Assembly (NCBI GenBank): GCA_963995505.1
Contig: OZ023189.1
Coordinates: 19,734,297 to 19,798,296 of the forward strand
Source: Hypericum androsaemum
Lineage: Eukaryota; Streptophyta; Magnoliopsida; Malpighiales; Hypericaceae
Reading direction: 5' to 3'
Length of the DNA: 64,000 nt
The notes under the pieces are model-generated. The model was not told where the DNA came from, searched no databases, and saw only the letters and a program-made list of their open reading frames with translations. The position numbers and the translations under genes are program-made. Positions 10,207 to 21,080 of this stretch are shown here, in pieces. Each line of letters opens with the position of its first letter. Position 1 is the first letter of the stretch.

Positions 10207-13200
10207 TCATTCAAATAAATGCGCGTACTTGGGTTTCATCTCTTCCTCCATTTCTCAAGTTGCCTCAGCCAAGGAATGATTTTCCCATTCAACCTTGACC
10301 ATCAGAAGCTCTCTATTCAGAAGCTTTCTAACTTGACAATCCAAAATTCTTATTGGATTCTCCTGATATGTCAAATCTCTACTAATCTTCACTATCCGTG
10401 GCTTCAAAATATGAGTAGGATCATGCAAATATCGCTTAAGCATGGAGACATGGAACACTGGATGAATATGTGACAAAGATGGTGGCAAAGCCAATCGATA
10501 TGCCACTAGCTCAACTCGCTCCAAAATCTCAAATGGACCAATATATCTAGGACTGAGTTTGCCCCTTCTCCCAAACCTCATTGTTCCCTTCATAGGTGAC
10601 ACTTTGAGGAAAACATGTAACCCCACATCAAACTCAATATCCTTTCGTCTCTTATCTGAATATAACTTTTGCCGACTTTGAGCAGTTTCTAACTTTTGTT
10701 GAATCAACTGTATCTTCTCATTAGTTTCTTGCACTAAGTCATTGCCCAATAGTTGTTTCTCACCCACCTCATTCCAACATAATGGAGATCTACACTTTCT
10801 TTCATACAAAGCTTCATATGGAGCCATCTTGATACTTGACTGATAGCTATTATTATAGACAAACTCCATCAATGGCAAATTACGATCCCAACTTCCTCAA
10901 AAATTAATGGCACAAGTTCGCATCATATCTTCCAAAATCTGAACAACACGCTCAGTCTAGCCATCTGTTTGAGGATGAAAGGCCATACTCAAATCCAAAC
11001 GAGTCCCCATAGCCTCCTGAAATTGCCTCCAAAACCTTGATATGAAATGAGTTCCACGATTAGAGATAATTGATACTGGTACACCGTGGAGGCGAATGAT
11101 TTCATCTATAAATATCTGAGCAAACCTACTTGCATCATATGTACTCTTTATTAGTAGGAAATGTGATGATTAAGTCAATCTGTCTACAACGACCCATACT
11201 GCATCATAACCTCTTGAGGTTGTTGGAAGTTCTACTAGCCAATCCATTGTTATCCGCTCCCACTTCCATACTGGAATTTCTAGAGGTTGTAGTAATCCAG
11301 AAGGCCTCTGACACTCTGCTTTTACCTGTTGACAAGTCAGACACTTCGAAACAAACTTTGCAATATCCTTTTTCATACCTTGTCACCAATAATTGCATCT
11401 CAAATCATGATACATCTTTGTAGATCCGAGGTGCATACTATAGATTGCTTGGTGTGCTTGTGTCAATAGTTCCTTTCTTAAATCTCCAACATTAGGAACA
11501 ATAACTCGGGAACCAAAATACAAGACACCATTAGCACTAAGTCAAAATTTAGGTAATTCACCCTGTTCAACTTTTTCCATCATCTTAATGATATCAGGAT
11601 CCCCCCATTATAATTTCATAACTCATCCTCGCAAGGTAGGTCTTATATGCATCTCTGCTACCAACTTTGGCTGAACTAATGACTTTTGACTTAAAGCATC
11701 AGCTACCACATTAGCTTTTCCAGGATGATAGTTAATAGTGCAGTCATAATCCTTAAGTAACTTCATCCATCTTCTGTGTCTTAAATTCAAATCTTGTTGC
11801 TCAAAGATATACTTAAGACTTTTATGATATGTATATATCTCAAACTTCTCACCATACAAGTAGTGCCTCCAAATCTTCAATGCAAACACAATAGCTGCCA
11901 TTTCCAAATCATGGACTGGATAATTCTCTTCGTATTTCTTCAGCTGTCTAGAGGCATAAGTAATAGCATTCTTGTGTTGCATAAGAACACATCCCAAACC
12001 GACTCTAGAAGCATCACAATAAACTGAATATCCACTTGATCCTGAGGTAGAACAAATACAGGTGCATATGTTAATCGATCCTTCAATTCTTGGAAACTCT
12101 CTTCACACTTACCCGACCATTTATACTTGGCATTTTTATGAGTTAGCTAAGTTAATGGTGTTGCCAAAGTAGAGAACCCTTTGACAAATCGCCGATGATA
12201 CCATGCTAAACCCAAAAAGTTGCGTATCTTAGTAACATTAGCTGGGGTTGGCCAATTCACTATAGCTTCCACCTTCTTTGGGTCAACTGATACTCCATCT
12301 TTAGACACCACATGTCGTAGAAAAGCTACACTTTGAAGCCAAAACTCACACTTTGAGAATTTGGCATATAACTTTTTCTCTCGTAGTGTCTGCAACACTT
12401 GCCGAAGGTATTTCTCATGATCCTCTTGGGTAACAGTGTAAACCAAAATATCATCAATGAACACAACCACGAACTGATCCAGGAAAGGCTTGAAATACCG
12501 ATTCATCATATCCATAAAGGCAGCTGGGGTATTAGTCAATCCAAATGGCATAACAAAAAACTCATAGTGTCTATATCAAGTCCTAAATGCCATCTTTGGA
12601 ATGTCCACCTCTCTAATCCATAACTAATGGTACCCTGATCTCAAGTCAATCTTAGAAAACTATTTAGATCCACGCAGCTGATCAAATAAATCATCTATTC
12701 TTGGAAGAGGATATCGGTTGCGTATAGTGACCTTGTTCAGCTTTCTGCAATCTATGCACAACCGTAAACTCCCATCTTTCTTCTTCATAAATAGTACTGG
12801 AGCTCCCCATGGAGAAACACTAGGCCTTATATACCTTTTATTCAACAAATCCTGCAACTGATCTTTCAACTCTCTCATTTCAGCTGGAGCCATACGATAG
12901 GGTGGTATAGAGATTGGTTCAGTGCCTGGTACAAGATCAATACTAAATTCAATCTCCCTTTCTGGAGGTAAGCCTAGTAAATCCTCTAAAAATACATCTG
13001 GAAACTCCCTGACAATAGGAACATGATCCACTGAAACATCTTCCTTCTTTATTTTCTTTACCATAGCTAAATAGCTGGCACACCCTTTCTTTAGAAACTT
13101 GCTAGCTTTTATGAAAGAGAGAAGTTTTGCAGTAATCACCTTTTTCTCACCCTGAAACTCAAACTCTGCCTCATCTGTGGGATGGAAGATAACTCTTTTT

Positions 13201-13948
13201 CCAAAGCAATCCACTACCCCATGATAAGGAGATAACAAATCTATACCCAATATTATATCAAAATCCTCCATATCCAATATGTATAAATCAGTCATCAAGT
13301 CATATCCAATAATCTGAATATTGTAAGACCTAACAACTTCACAAATATACATAAATCTGCTCGAAAGAGTGGCAACAATCATTGACTCATCCAAACACAC
13401 AGACATAGCATCCAAATATTGAACATATCGAGATGACATAAAAGAGTGTGTAGAACCCGAATCAAATAGAATACGTGCATAAGATGATCCAATGGAAATG
13501 TTACCTGACACCACAGTATTACTAGCATCTGCATCCTTCCTGGTCAAAGCATACACTCGAGGGTGTACGCTGCCTCCTCCACTATTAGGCTTAGGTCCCT
13601 CAATCCTCGAACCTAGTTCCCTTTGATCAAAGAGATTGCCTTGCTGAACTTGTGGTCGAGGATACTCTTGTGATGGTGGCCTAGCTATCAAACTTGCCAC
13701 TTGTTTACGCTGACCAATGGTAGGACAGTCTTTCACCACGTGACCTTGTATACCACAACGAAAATAAGCTCCTGTCCTTTTGTAACAAACATCTCCAGGA
13801 TGTTGTTTACCATAACTTTGGCATCTCTTAAAATTGCTGGATTGATTCTGAATGAATCGTTGACCACGAAAATCCTATCCTCTTCCAAATCTACCGACAC
13901 GTCCTCTACCCCTTGACGTTATTGGCTGAATATTGGTCCATCTCTCTT
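10207..13948 (-). pseudogene. Gypsy pol: protease, RT, RNase H, integrase, chromodomain (degenerate)
   Basis: Domains in order on the minus strand: zinc knuckle with the first Cys replaced ([10 protein letters not shown], ~13,770); aspartic protease ([11 protein letters not shown], ~13,470); RT ([20 protein letters not shown], ~12,750, and the active-site [13 protein letters not shown], ~12,450); RNase H ([19 protein letters not shown] and [15 protein letters not shown], 11,690-11,930); integrase zinc finger and core ([24 protein letters not shown], 11,180-11,360); integrase C-terminus (GPFEILERV, HPVFHVSMLKRY, ~10,450-10,560); chromodomain (VKVEWENHSLAEAT). The chromodomain Trp codon is TGA near 10,250. 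Several other stops and shifts separate the open stretches, so no functional pol is made. Confidence 0.92.
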
Positions 13949-13949
13949 G

Positions 13950-14813
13950 CTATCTAAAGCCTTGGTTCAAACTCCTTTGTGGTTGTTTATCAAACTTCTG
14001 GAATTTTGGTTGACTTTGGACCACTTGACGTCCATTTTCATGCATCTCCAAGGTTTGAGCACAATCCACTGCAGCTGCATATGTCTCAAACCCACGAGGG
14101 TACATAACTTTGAACATAGAGTCATCAAGTCTATGAATAAACCTCTTTACCTTCATCTCATCATTGGAAACCAAGTGTTTTGCATGCTGTGACAGATAAG
14201 TAAACCTCTCATCATACTGAGATACTGTCATCTCTGGGGTCTTCACCAACCGCTTAAATTCAAAAGCTCGGGCATCTTTCAAACTCTCTGGCAAGAACCG
14301 ATCCAATAAGGCCTTACAAAAGATCTCCCAAGTCCATACATATGATTCCTCATTTTTGAACCAAACTCCAACCACACCTACCAATTTAAATATAGCTAAC
14401 TCCACCATTCGCTCCTTATCACACCTTAAGATCCTTCTCCTCTTCTCAATCTCATCGATGAATATCTGAGGATCATCACTTAAGCCAGAAAATGTTGGTG
14501 GATCCAACTTCAAAAACTCACCCAAAGAGTCATCTTTAGCAGCTAGTGTAACATTCTGCTCTAATTGTATTTCCTGAGCAGCGAGGAATATCTCTATTGC
14601 TTTCATAACTCTGTCTACACCATCACCACCCTGCCTCTCCATCTCAGAAGTAGGAACAGTAGCAACAGGTGGTGGAATCTCATCTCTAGTGACCCCACCA
14701 ACAGTAATGGCCTCAATGGGTGGTGCAGTCTCAGATGCAACATCCTTGCTCCGACCTTGGGAGCTTCCACCATGCTCCCTAGTCGTCTGAGTACCACTGT
14801 GTGGAGTTTTCAT
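13950..14813 (-). pseudogene. Gypsy gag (retrotrans_gag domain)
   Basis: 287-codon open stretch forming the capsid part of Gag. The retrotransposon gag core is visible: FLKLDPPTFSGLSDDP, VGVVGVWFKNEE, FKRLVKTPEMTVSQYDERF, LSQHAKHLVSND and RFIHRLDDSMF. It opens at ATG 14,813, about 150 bp below the primer-binding site. In intact relatives gag reads on into the zinc knuckle and protease; here a stop at 13,950 cuts it off. Confidence 0.88.
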
Positions 14814-14959
14814 ATCCTCCTATACAAATAAGTCAGAATTAAGCATACCAAAGGACAACACAACAAAAGAGGTTCAAGGACATTTCAAATCCTATGCTCC
14901 ATTATACACAACATATAATTCAAACAATAAGTTAGGCTCAAACCTAAGGCTCTGACCGA

Positions 14960-14972
14960 GCTCTGATACCAA
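14960..14972 (-). other. Gypsy primer-binding site (initiator tRNA-Met)
   Basis: TTGGTATCAGAGC on the minus strand, 3 bp inside the 5' LTR boundary (14,976). Complementary to the 3' end of plant initiator tRNA-Met. Confidence 0.88.
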
Positions 14973-14975
14973 GTC

Positions 14976-17035
14976 TGTCATGACCCAAATTTGTGGTCGG
15001 TGAACGACATTAGATTATATCGAACTTAATATAATGAACCATAACTTAGCAAGCCTCAAACATAACATGTCATTCTCTTTAAGAGAATCGTCAACATACT
15101 CTTGTCACGACATTGTTTCTTCAAACAAACCTATTTACCATTATCCAAAAATCTGGTAGGCATAATTCAAAAGTTGGAGTACACATTTCCAATGTCATAT
15201 CACCAAACCCATCCTTTTTAAAACATAAAATAATTTACAAATAATTTACATATTAATATTAATCTAAGTCATACGTTAAAAGACAACCGAATATATATAA
15301 TGGAGCGACCTAGATCACAAAGACAAAAGACCATCTGGAGACCTTCAAAAGTAGCCCGGGAGTGAAGGCAACGGGCTGCACTCGGATGGAGAAGTTTCTC
15401 CAAACGCATACACCTCTCAAAACTCTTCACCTGTTGATTCAAGTAAGGGATAAGTGCTTTGAAATACTTAGTAGGCGAATATTATAAGTAACATGTATTT
15501 AACCAACCAGTCGTCCCCATCCAACCCAATCACATACTAACACAAAAGCCAAGACAACAAAAGACCACTTCACAAATAAGGTCATCAAAGAAATCACATA
15601 TCAAACATAATCAGAATTTCAGATAGACTTTCACAAAATACATAACACAATTCGGATGAACTTCAGATAGGTCTAGATAGTGTCACTACCACTCCGACAT
15701 GGGGATACCATATATTAAAGGCGCCATCAGAAACCAAACCCCGCCGGCCAAATATCATATTGCATATATATCCAATGTATCCTCAGTATATATGCACATA
15801 TGCCAACATCTCCGGTTGGTTAAGGGTAGACCTCATCATCTGCCATCACACAAATCACATACCAAACATTCCAAATTTCACATACATACACAAACAATCC
15901 AAAAGCAACACCAATATCAAATAGACCAAAACCAAACCCAATATCATATTTCAACTATTCAAAAGTACGTCAAATCAAGCATATCACCCACGTCTAGTTA
16001 ACTAAATACATGTTACAAAGAATATTTACTTACTAGACAATGGTTTCTGAAACCATTCAAAGTGAAGCTCCGTGCTTCGATTTACATCTCGTGGCCCTCG
16101 GATTCAAAATATTAGTTAACTAGTCAAAAGAAGATAAACCACTATCATTATCAACCTCTTTAGCATGTAAATATGTCCTAGGAACCATAAAAACTCATTT
16201 TATAAACCCTTATTTTCGGATTTATACAAGGTAGCCCCTAAACCGTGCTAAAATTCACAAAACTACAACCCGGTGGTTGACGTTTCTTCCAACTTCCATA
16301 TATAAATGAATTTTAGCTTAACCCCACCTTAACCTCCTTCATCTAGATCCATATTATCTTGTTCAAACCTTCACCTATCAGCATCTTCAAGGTTCAAAAG
16401 AATTTCTACTCAATTAAAGCAAAATTCTACAAAACTACTTACCTTATTTTTCAAAGTTGCTCAAATTTGGTTCCCTTTCTTTCCTCTTCCTTTTCTCTCA
16501 TTTTTTCCCCTTTCTCCTACTCCTTCTCCTTTGTTTTTCTATTCTAAAACGGGTGTGGGTCGAGCTCACCACCTACCCAAGAGATATTTTCTCCTTTTTA
16601 GCTATAGTAATCTTACCAATGGTTGCCACCTAGCAACCAAACTTTCTCTTTTAGTCCTAGAATTTTCTAGCCTTCCAAAATTATTTCTAAACTTTATAAT
16701 ATGTTCTAATAAGTCTCCAAAACGAGACTTATTCAAACAAAGTCACATAACAAATCATTTTACAAAATTTTCCAATACCGACGAAATTAGTCCTATTTCC
16801 GAGCACCTAGAATTCTGACTCTGTTCGAACCAAATTATTTCATAAATCACAAAAGTAAAAGATAAAGTTATAGATTTATATGTTATGAATCTACACAAAT
16901 TGGAATCACCTAATTTGGAGTCCGGATGAGGAAGCTACGACTATTTTACCAAACGTCGATGAACTAAGTTTAAACCTTTCCAAAATCAACCTTATTAGGT
17001 TGTAACAAATTTGGTTAAAGGATGAGGGTATCAGA
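14976..17035 (-). repeat. Gypsy 5' LTR (right copy)
   Basis: 2,060 bp, alignable end to end with 8,087-10,146. Its first bases on the minus strand are TCTGATACCC, not TGTGATACCC, so one terminal base is mutated. The GGCTG duplication follows at 17,036-17,040. Confidence 0.92.
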
Positions 17036-17256
17036 GGCTGGCTCCAAGTGATTGGATGAAAAAGGTGGTGAGAAAATTGAGATGGTCTTATTGATGGCGA
17101 TGTATCTATGGTGCGATGTGGAACAGGTAGAGTCGTTTGGTTTTGTAAGATCTCATGGTTCTTCATGGGGCGGTGTCTCATCAAGGTGGAGTTTGTTGAA
17201 GTTCAGGTGGAGTTTCATGGTTCTTTCACGGGATGACTTCTCGCCAAGGTGGAGAT

Positions 17257-17651
17257 TGTTTGGATTTGTCAAGAAGTGAAAAATTTGTTAGACTTGCGCC
17301 CGCAAGATTTGTGGCGATCGCTAGTTGGTGTTTACAGAAAGTTGAATTTCGGGCAACTTGCGATCGCAAGTTAACTAGCGATCGCAAGTCCTCAGTGGCC
17401 GATTTTTTTCTGTTTAGTTTTTGCTCTTGTTTCAGACTCTTGATTCGATCTAGATAGGTTTCTTATACACCAAGGGTCCGTCTATTATATAAGGACGTGT
17501 TACCATATGGTTAGTTATGGCTTTGTGACTCGAATCCATCAATAAAATTTCTCCTTTCTCCCTGTGGACGTAGGTATTAGGCCGAACCATGTTACCTCTT
17601 GTGTCCGTGTTCTTTGCGCGTTTTGTTCTCTTAGTTGCTGAATGTCTAACA
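17257..17651 (+). repeat. Right LTR of the split copia element
   Basis: 395 bp, TGTTTGGATTTG...GTCTAACA, preceded by the PPT-like AAGGTGGAGA. It contains an 18-bp perfect palindrome (17,355-17,372) followed by a partial second copy, which explains the 18-bp excess over the left LTR. Confidence 0.87.
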
Positions 17652-17703
17652 AATACAAAAACAAAAGTTTAGGGTGCTTTTGTTACCTGGACTGCCTAAA
17701 GAA

Positions 17704-17890
17704 TAGGAATAGCAATGAGTAGGATCCATGTATGATTTAGAGGACCCAAATCCTTATCTTTTTGAAGGTGCACTCAGATCCTTTTTAAAAATAAGGATTC
17801 TAGTTGAATCGAGGTCCAAAAATACAAGGTATGATCAAGGCGACTCGCATGTACGTGTTATTTTAAAATAATTTAATTTTTTAAACATAA
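17704..17890 (+). repeat. Left arm of a long inverted repeat
   Basis: Starts TAGGAATAGCAATGAG and ends in the AT-rich run near GTGTTATTTTAAAATAATTT. It matches the reverse complement of ~20,885-21,080 (TAGGAATAACGATGGG; GGATCAAGGTGAC versus TGATCAAGGCGAC; TACGTGTTATTT) with gaps. Either long terminal inverted repeats of one DNA element or two opposed copies of a MITE family. Confidence 0.6.
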
Positions 17891-17899
17891 ATCCATTGC

Positions 17900-19060
17900 A
17901 TGAAAAAGGTAACAAGAACGTCAAGAATACTAAGGACAGATCTAGAGTGGTCGTCCCAAGGTAGGCCTAACGGAGAGGGGGAAAAAGTGCTAAACTAGAG
18001 CTATGCTAGGCTATGGAAAGTAAAAACAACAGAGATAAGTAAAGTAGGATTGTTGTGTTGTGTGATGGATGAATGTCTTGTCTCTTCGTCCAAGTCCTCC
18101 TTATATAGAAGATCCTTAACCTAGTCCCGGCCTCCAATATAGGAAACCCGGCTCAGAATAGAAACATCCCGAACCATGGCCAAATCTAAAAAAATTTGGC
18201 TAAACATAGGAAACTCCCAAGCCGTGATCGAATGACAGAGAATCTGGCTCTATATTGGGAATTCCAAGCCGTGTCAAACAAGTAACCTCGACCCAAAATA
18301 GGAACATCTAGGCCGAGCTACAACTTAGGAGACCCCGGCTCGATGTAAGGAAAGCTAAGCTGTATCATGCACCGGCCCAAGTATATGTCTTTGCACACTT
18401 TGTGGGCTAAGAGTATCTTCGAGATGGACCAACTCCCTTAAGGGAGCTAGTAGGCACACTTCATGCGCCTCTCTGGAAGGGAGCTAGTAGGCGCACCTCA
18501 TGTGCCTAGGTGTAGACCCTGTGCCTCCTCGGAATAAGGCAACCAAGCGCACTCCATGCCCTCTTCAGAGAGATTTGGCCTTACGTAAACTTGGAGGGAG
18601 TTTGGCACTGCGCCTAGTACGAAGTCATCTTGCGTCTACTTGAAAGGATGACCAACCCTTGCACCACCTTGCGTCTGCCCGAAGGGGGTGTTCCTTATAA
18701 AACCTAATGCCTACTCGGAGAAGGACTTCTAGGCCCACCCCCTTAGGTGAACCCGAAGTGAACTAAGGCCCAAAGGTGCCCAAAGTGAGTCTTCTTCACT
18801 TGGGCCCGAGGCGAGGTTCCCCTCACCTAAGCACCAATCAAACTCCCATAAAGCCAAGACCATTTAAAATTCTGAGTGCCCGAGTTAGTTCGATCTCTAT
18901 AAGTTTGTCTTTACCTCCCTGTCCTTGTTCAACTTGTAACCGAAGATTCCCAATTCCACTAAGGCTCCCCAAAGCTCTTTCCAGTGGTCACCAACTCGTA
19001 GTCAAGTACTTCAATATGAATGTTCACTTGAACTGGCCAACAAACTAGGAAGGGTGATGA
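17900..19060 (-). other. LTR-like non-coding sequence, boundaries unclear
   Basis: Read on the minus strand, a TATA-like CTATATAAGG near 18,107 is followed by about 250 bp of leader-like sequence. The upstream part (18,300-18,800) has short GC-rich pieces repeated imperfectly (GGGAGCTAGTAGGC twice near 18,440 and 18,480). This resembles the promoter region of a gypsy LTR. I could not find both TG/CA ends or a target duplication, so the call is tentative. Confidence 0.35.
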
Positions 19061-19074
19061 AGCTCTTTCTAGCT

Positions 19075-19190
19075 CTCTCCTCCCCCTCTTTCCTCCCTCC
19101 CTTCCTCTCTCTCTCTATCATTCCCCCTCTTTCCTCCCTTCCTTCCTCTCTCTCTCTCTATCATTCCCCCTCTTTCCCTCTCTCTTCTGG
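19075..19190 (+). repeat. CT-rich minisatellite
   Basis: Pyrimidine tract with about two and a half copies of a ~50-bp unit (CCCCCTCTTTCCTCCC, CTCTCTCTCTATCATT). Confidence 0.8.
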
Positions 19191-19196
19191 TCCAAT

Positions 19197-19288
19197 GAGT
19201 CCGGATTCCAAATTGTATATACCACAAGTAAAATGAATCAACGAGTCCGAATTCAAGATTGTAAATACCAAAAGTAAAATGAATCAAC
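19197..19288 (+). repeat. 46-bp tandem duplication
   Basis: Two copies (19,197-19,242 and 19,243-19,288) of a 46-bp unit beginning GAGTCCG and ending GTAAAATGAATCAAC, with a few substitutions. Confidence 0.85.
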
Positions 19289-19299
19289 AAACTCGACAA

Positions 19300-20880
19300 T
19301 AAAATAATACATTTGCAAAGATATCATTTCCCTTTGTAATGCAATTTCAAATATTTTATTTGTGATAGTGATAATTTTACTAAATTATATTTTGCTGAAT
19401 GAAATAATTTATACATATATACATAAATTTTACCATTTTAAGTTGAAATGCAGCTTAAGTAGAACAAGTGTCATTTATAGTAGACAAGATTTTTTAATAA
19501 ATTTCATGAACAAATAAACATATGATATTTTTTGAAAATAAATTAAGAAGCAATTTAGAATTGTAGAATTTAAGAGAGAGACAAGGGTAAATGGAATTGA
19601 TTTTTTAATAAAAATAAATAAAGAAAAAAAAATTGGAAGAGAGAGAGGGAAAGTCTAAACGAGAGAGAGAGGGAGGGAGGAGGGAGAGGGAAAAGTGACA
19701 CAATTCAGAAAAAAATTTAATATGGGAATTTCTCTCATCTCAAATTGAAAATTTTTGATCTGGATATCGGGCACCAGATCTAGAATACTTTTAAAAATGA
19801 TTCCATTTTGGTAATTCTTTTTTTTGGACAACATTTTAAGCAAAAACCCTATTTTATGTGGCTGATACATTTTCACAAATCTTTATTTCTCTTTAGGTAG
19901 CTTAGGGATGACAATTAAACTCGTATCTTGAGGGTCTACCCGGATCTAGACCTGAAGGCTGCGTTTGTTTTCATAGCTTGGACAAGACAAAACATGGATT
20001 TTTGTCCAAGCCCATGTTTGGTGCAACAAATGGCGTGCACAAAGTTAGAAGTTTGTCCAAGCCTACCTCCAAATACTTGTCCCATCTTTAACCATGGACC
20101 AAAAAATTCTGTCATGGGACATAAATTTCTTCTCATGTTCTTTTACCATATTACCCTAAAATCTTTCTTTTTTATTTTTCTTCACCATATTTTAACCCAA
20201 TTATGAATGCTTATTTTATCTAATATGAGATTGTCGTATGTGATATCCAATTCTTTTTATCGGATTCAAATATTTCAATATTCTAGATAGTTCAGATTCT
20301 TCGTATCTAATTTTTTTTGATATTATATTCTTTTTCGAATACGGATACCAAAAAAAGATTGTTCGAATATTTGAGATAGTTAATATTCGAATATGGATAA
20401 TGCATTTTCTTTATTATTTCTGTAAATGGTAGTTTTGTCTTTCACAAAACCATAGGTTGAACTATTACATATACCTAACAAAGACTCTACTTAATCTATT
20501 GAAGTTACCAAAAATGGGACACGACAGCTAGAACAAATAGTTCTATCCAATACTGTCATGTTCTGTCTCTCCAAGCGTGTCCAGAAGATGCACCCGAAGA
20601 GTCCGAGACCTATTGATTTTGACCGAATTTTTATATTTTAAAAGGATAAGTGCAAGATATGGCTTTATAGGATCTTGCCTTAATTTTTTTTAAATATTAA
20701 AATAATACATGTGCATATTAATTACTAAACATAATATCAAATTCCCAATTTCAACCTACCCAACTTCATTTTTTTGATTTTCTTGTTTGGTTTCTTTATA
20801 TTTATTTATTTTAATGAACGAATCTATTGCATTCGCATTTGTTAGTGAATGCTTGTTATTGGAGAACAATCAAATGACAG
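19300..20880. other. AT-rich intergenic sequence inside the inverted repeats
   Basis: No gene seen. It holds a GA-rich patch (19,635-19,695), a short self-complementary stretch around TTGGACAAGACAA / TTTTGTCCAAGCCC (19,977-20,015), and long A+T-rich runs. No transposase-like frame is visible. Confidence 0.45.
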
Positions 20881-20884
20881 TTTA

Positions 20885-21080
20885 ATTTTTAAAAATAAAA
20901 TAATTTTCAAATAACACGTACCTACATGTCACCTTGATCCTGCCCTATTTTTTAGGACTCAGATCGTGCACGGGTTTTTAATTTTAAAAAGGAGAAGGAT
21001 AATAATGATATGAGTCCACCATTTAAAAAGAGAGTAAAAATCTAGATCCTATAAATCCTACCAGCCCATCGTTATTCCTA
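20885..21080 (-). repeat. Right arm of the long inverted repeat
   Basis: Reverse-complement match to 17,704-17,890. Its outer end coincides with the last codon region of the UGT pseudogene (stop 21,078-21,080), so the repeat abuts or slightly overlaps the old gene's 3' end. Confidence 0.6.

Larger units (their letters stand above)
8087..17035 (-). mobile_element. Ty3/gypsy chromovirus-type (Tekay/Del-like) element, complete but inactive
   Basis: 8,949-bp LTR retrotransposon inserted in the copia element. Both LTRs are 2,060 bp (8,087-10,146; 14,976-17,035), and a perfect 5-bp target duplication GGCTG lies at 8,082-8,086 and 17,036-17,040. Orientation is minus: primer-binding site (TTGGTATCAGAGC, initiator tRNA-Met) at 14,960-14,972, PPT (AAGGAGGGGAGAC) at 10,147-10,159. 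Gene order is gag-protease-RT-RNase H-integrase-chromodomain, which defines gypsy chromoviruses. Stops and frame breaks inactivate pol. The LTRs differ at numerous sites, so the insertion is not recent. Confidence 0.95.
5776..17651 (+). mobile_element. Non-autonomous copia element split by a gypsy insertion
   Basis: The outer element of a nest. LTRs are at 5,776-6,152 and 17,257-17,651. Flanks GATAC (5,771-5,775) and AATAC (17,652-17,656) match at 4 of 5 bases, fitting an aged target-site duplication. After removing the gypsy element (8,087-17,035) the internal region is only about 2.15 kb. It holds a degraded primer-binding site (TGCTATCAAGAGC, ~6,156-6,168), gag, a protease-like stretch, and non-coding sequence up to a PPT-like AAGGTGGAGA before the right LTR. 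Integrase, RT and RNase H are missing, so it could only have moved in trans. Confidence 0.85.

Noticed and set aside
14960..14972. tRNA gene at tRNA-like matches (also near 1,980 and 3,072)
   Set aside because: Only the short 3' complement of initiator tRNA-Met is present; these are retrotransposon primer-binding sites.
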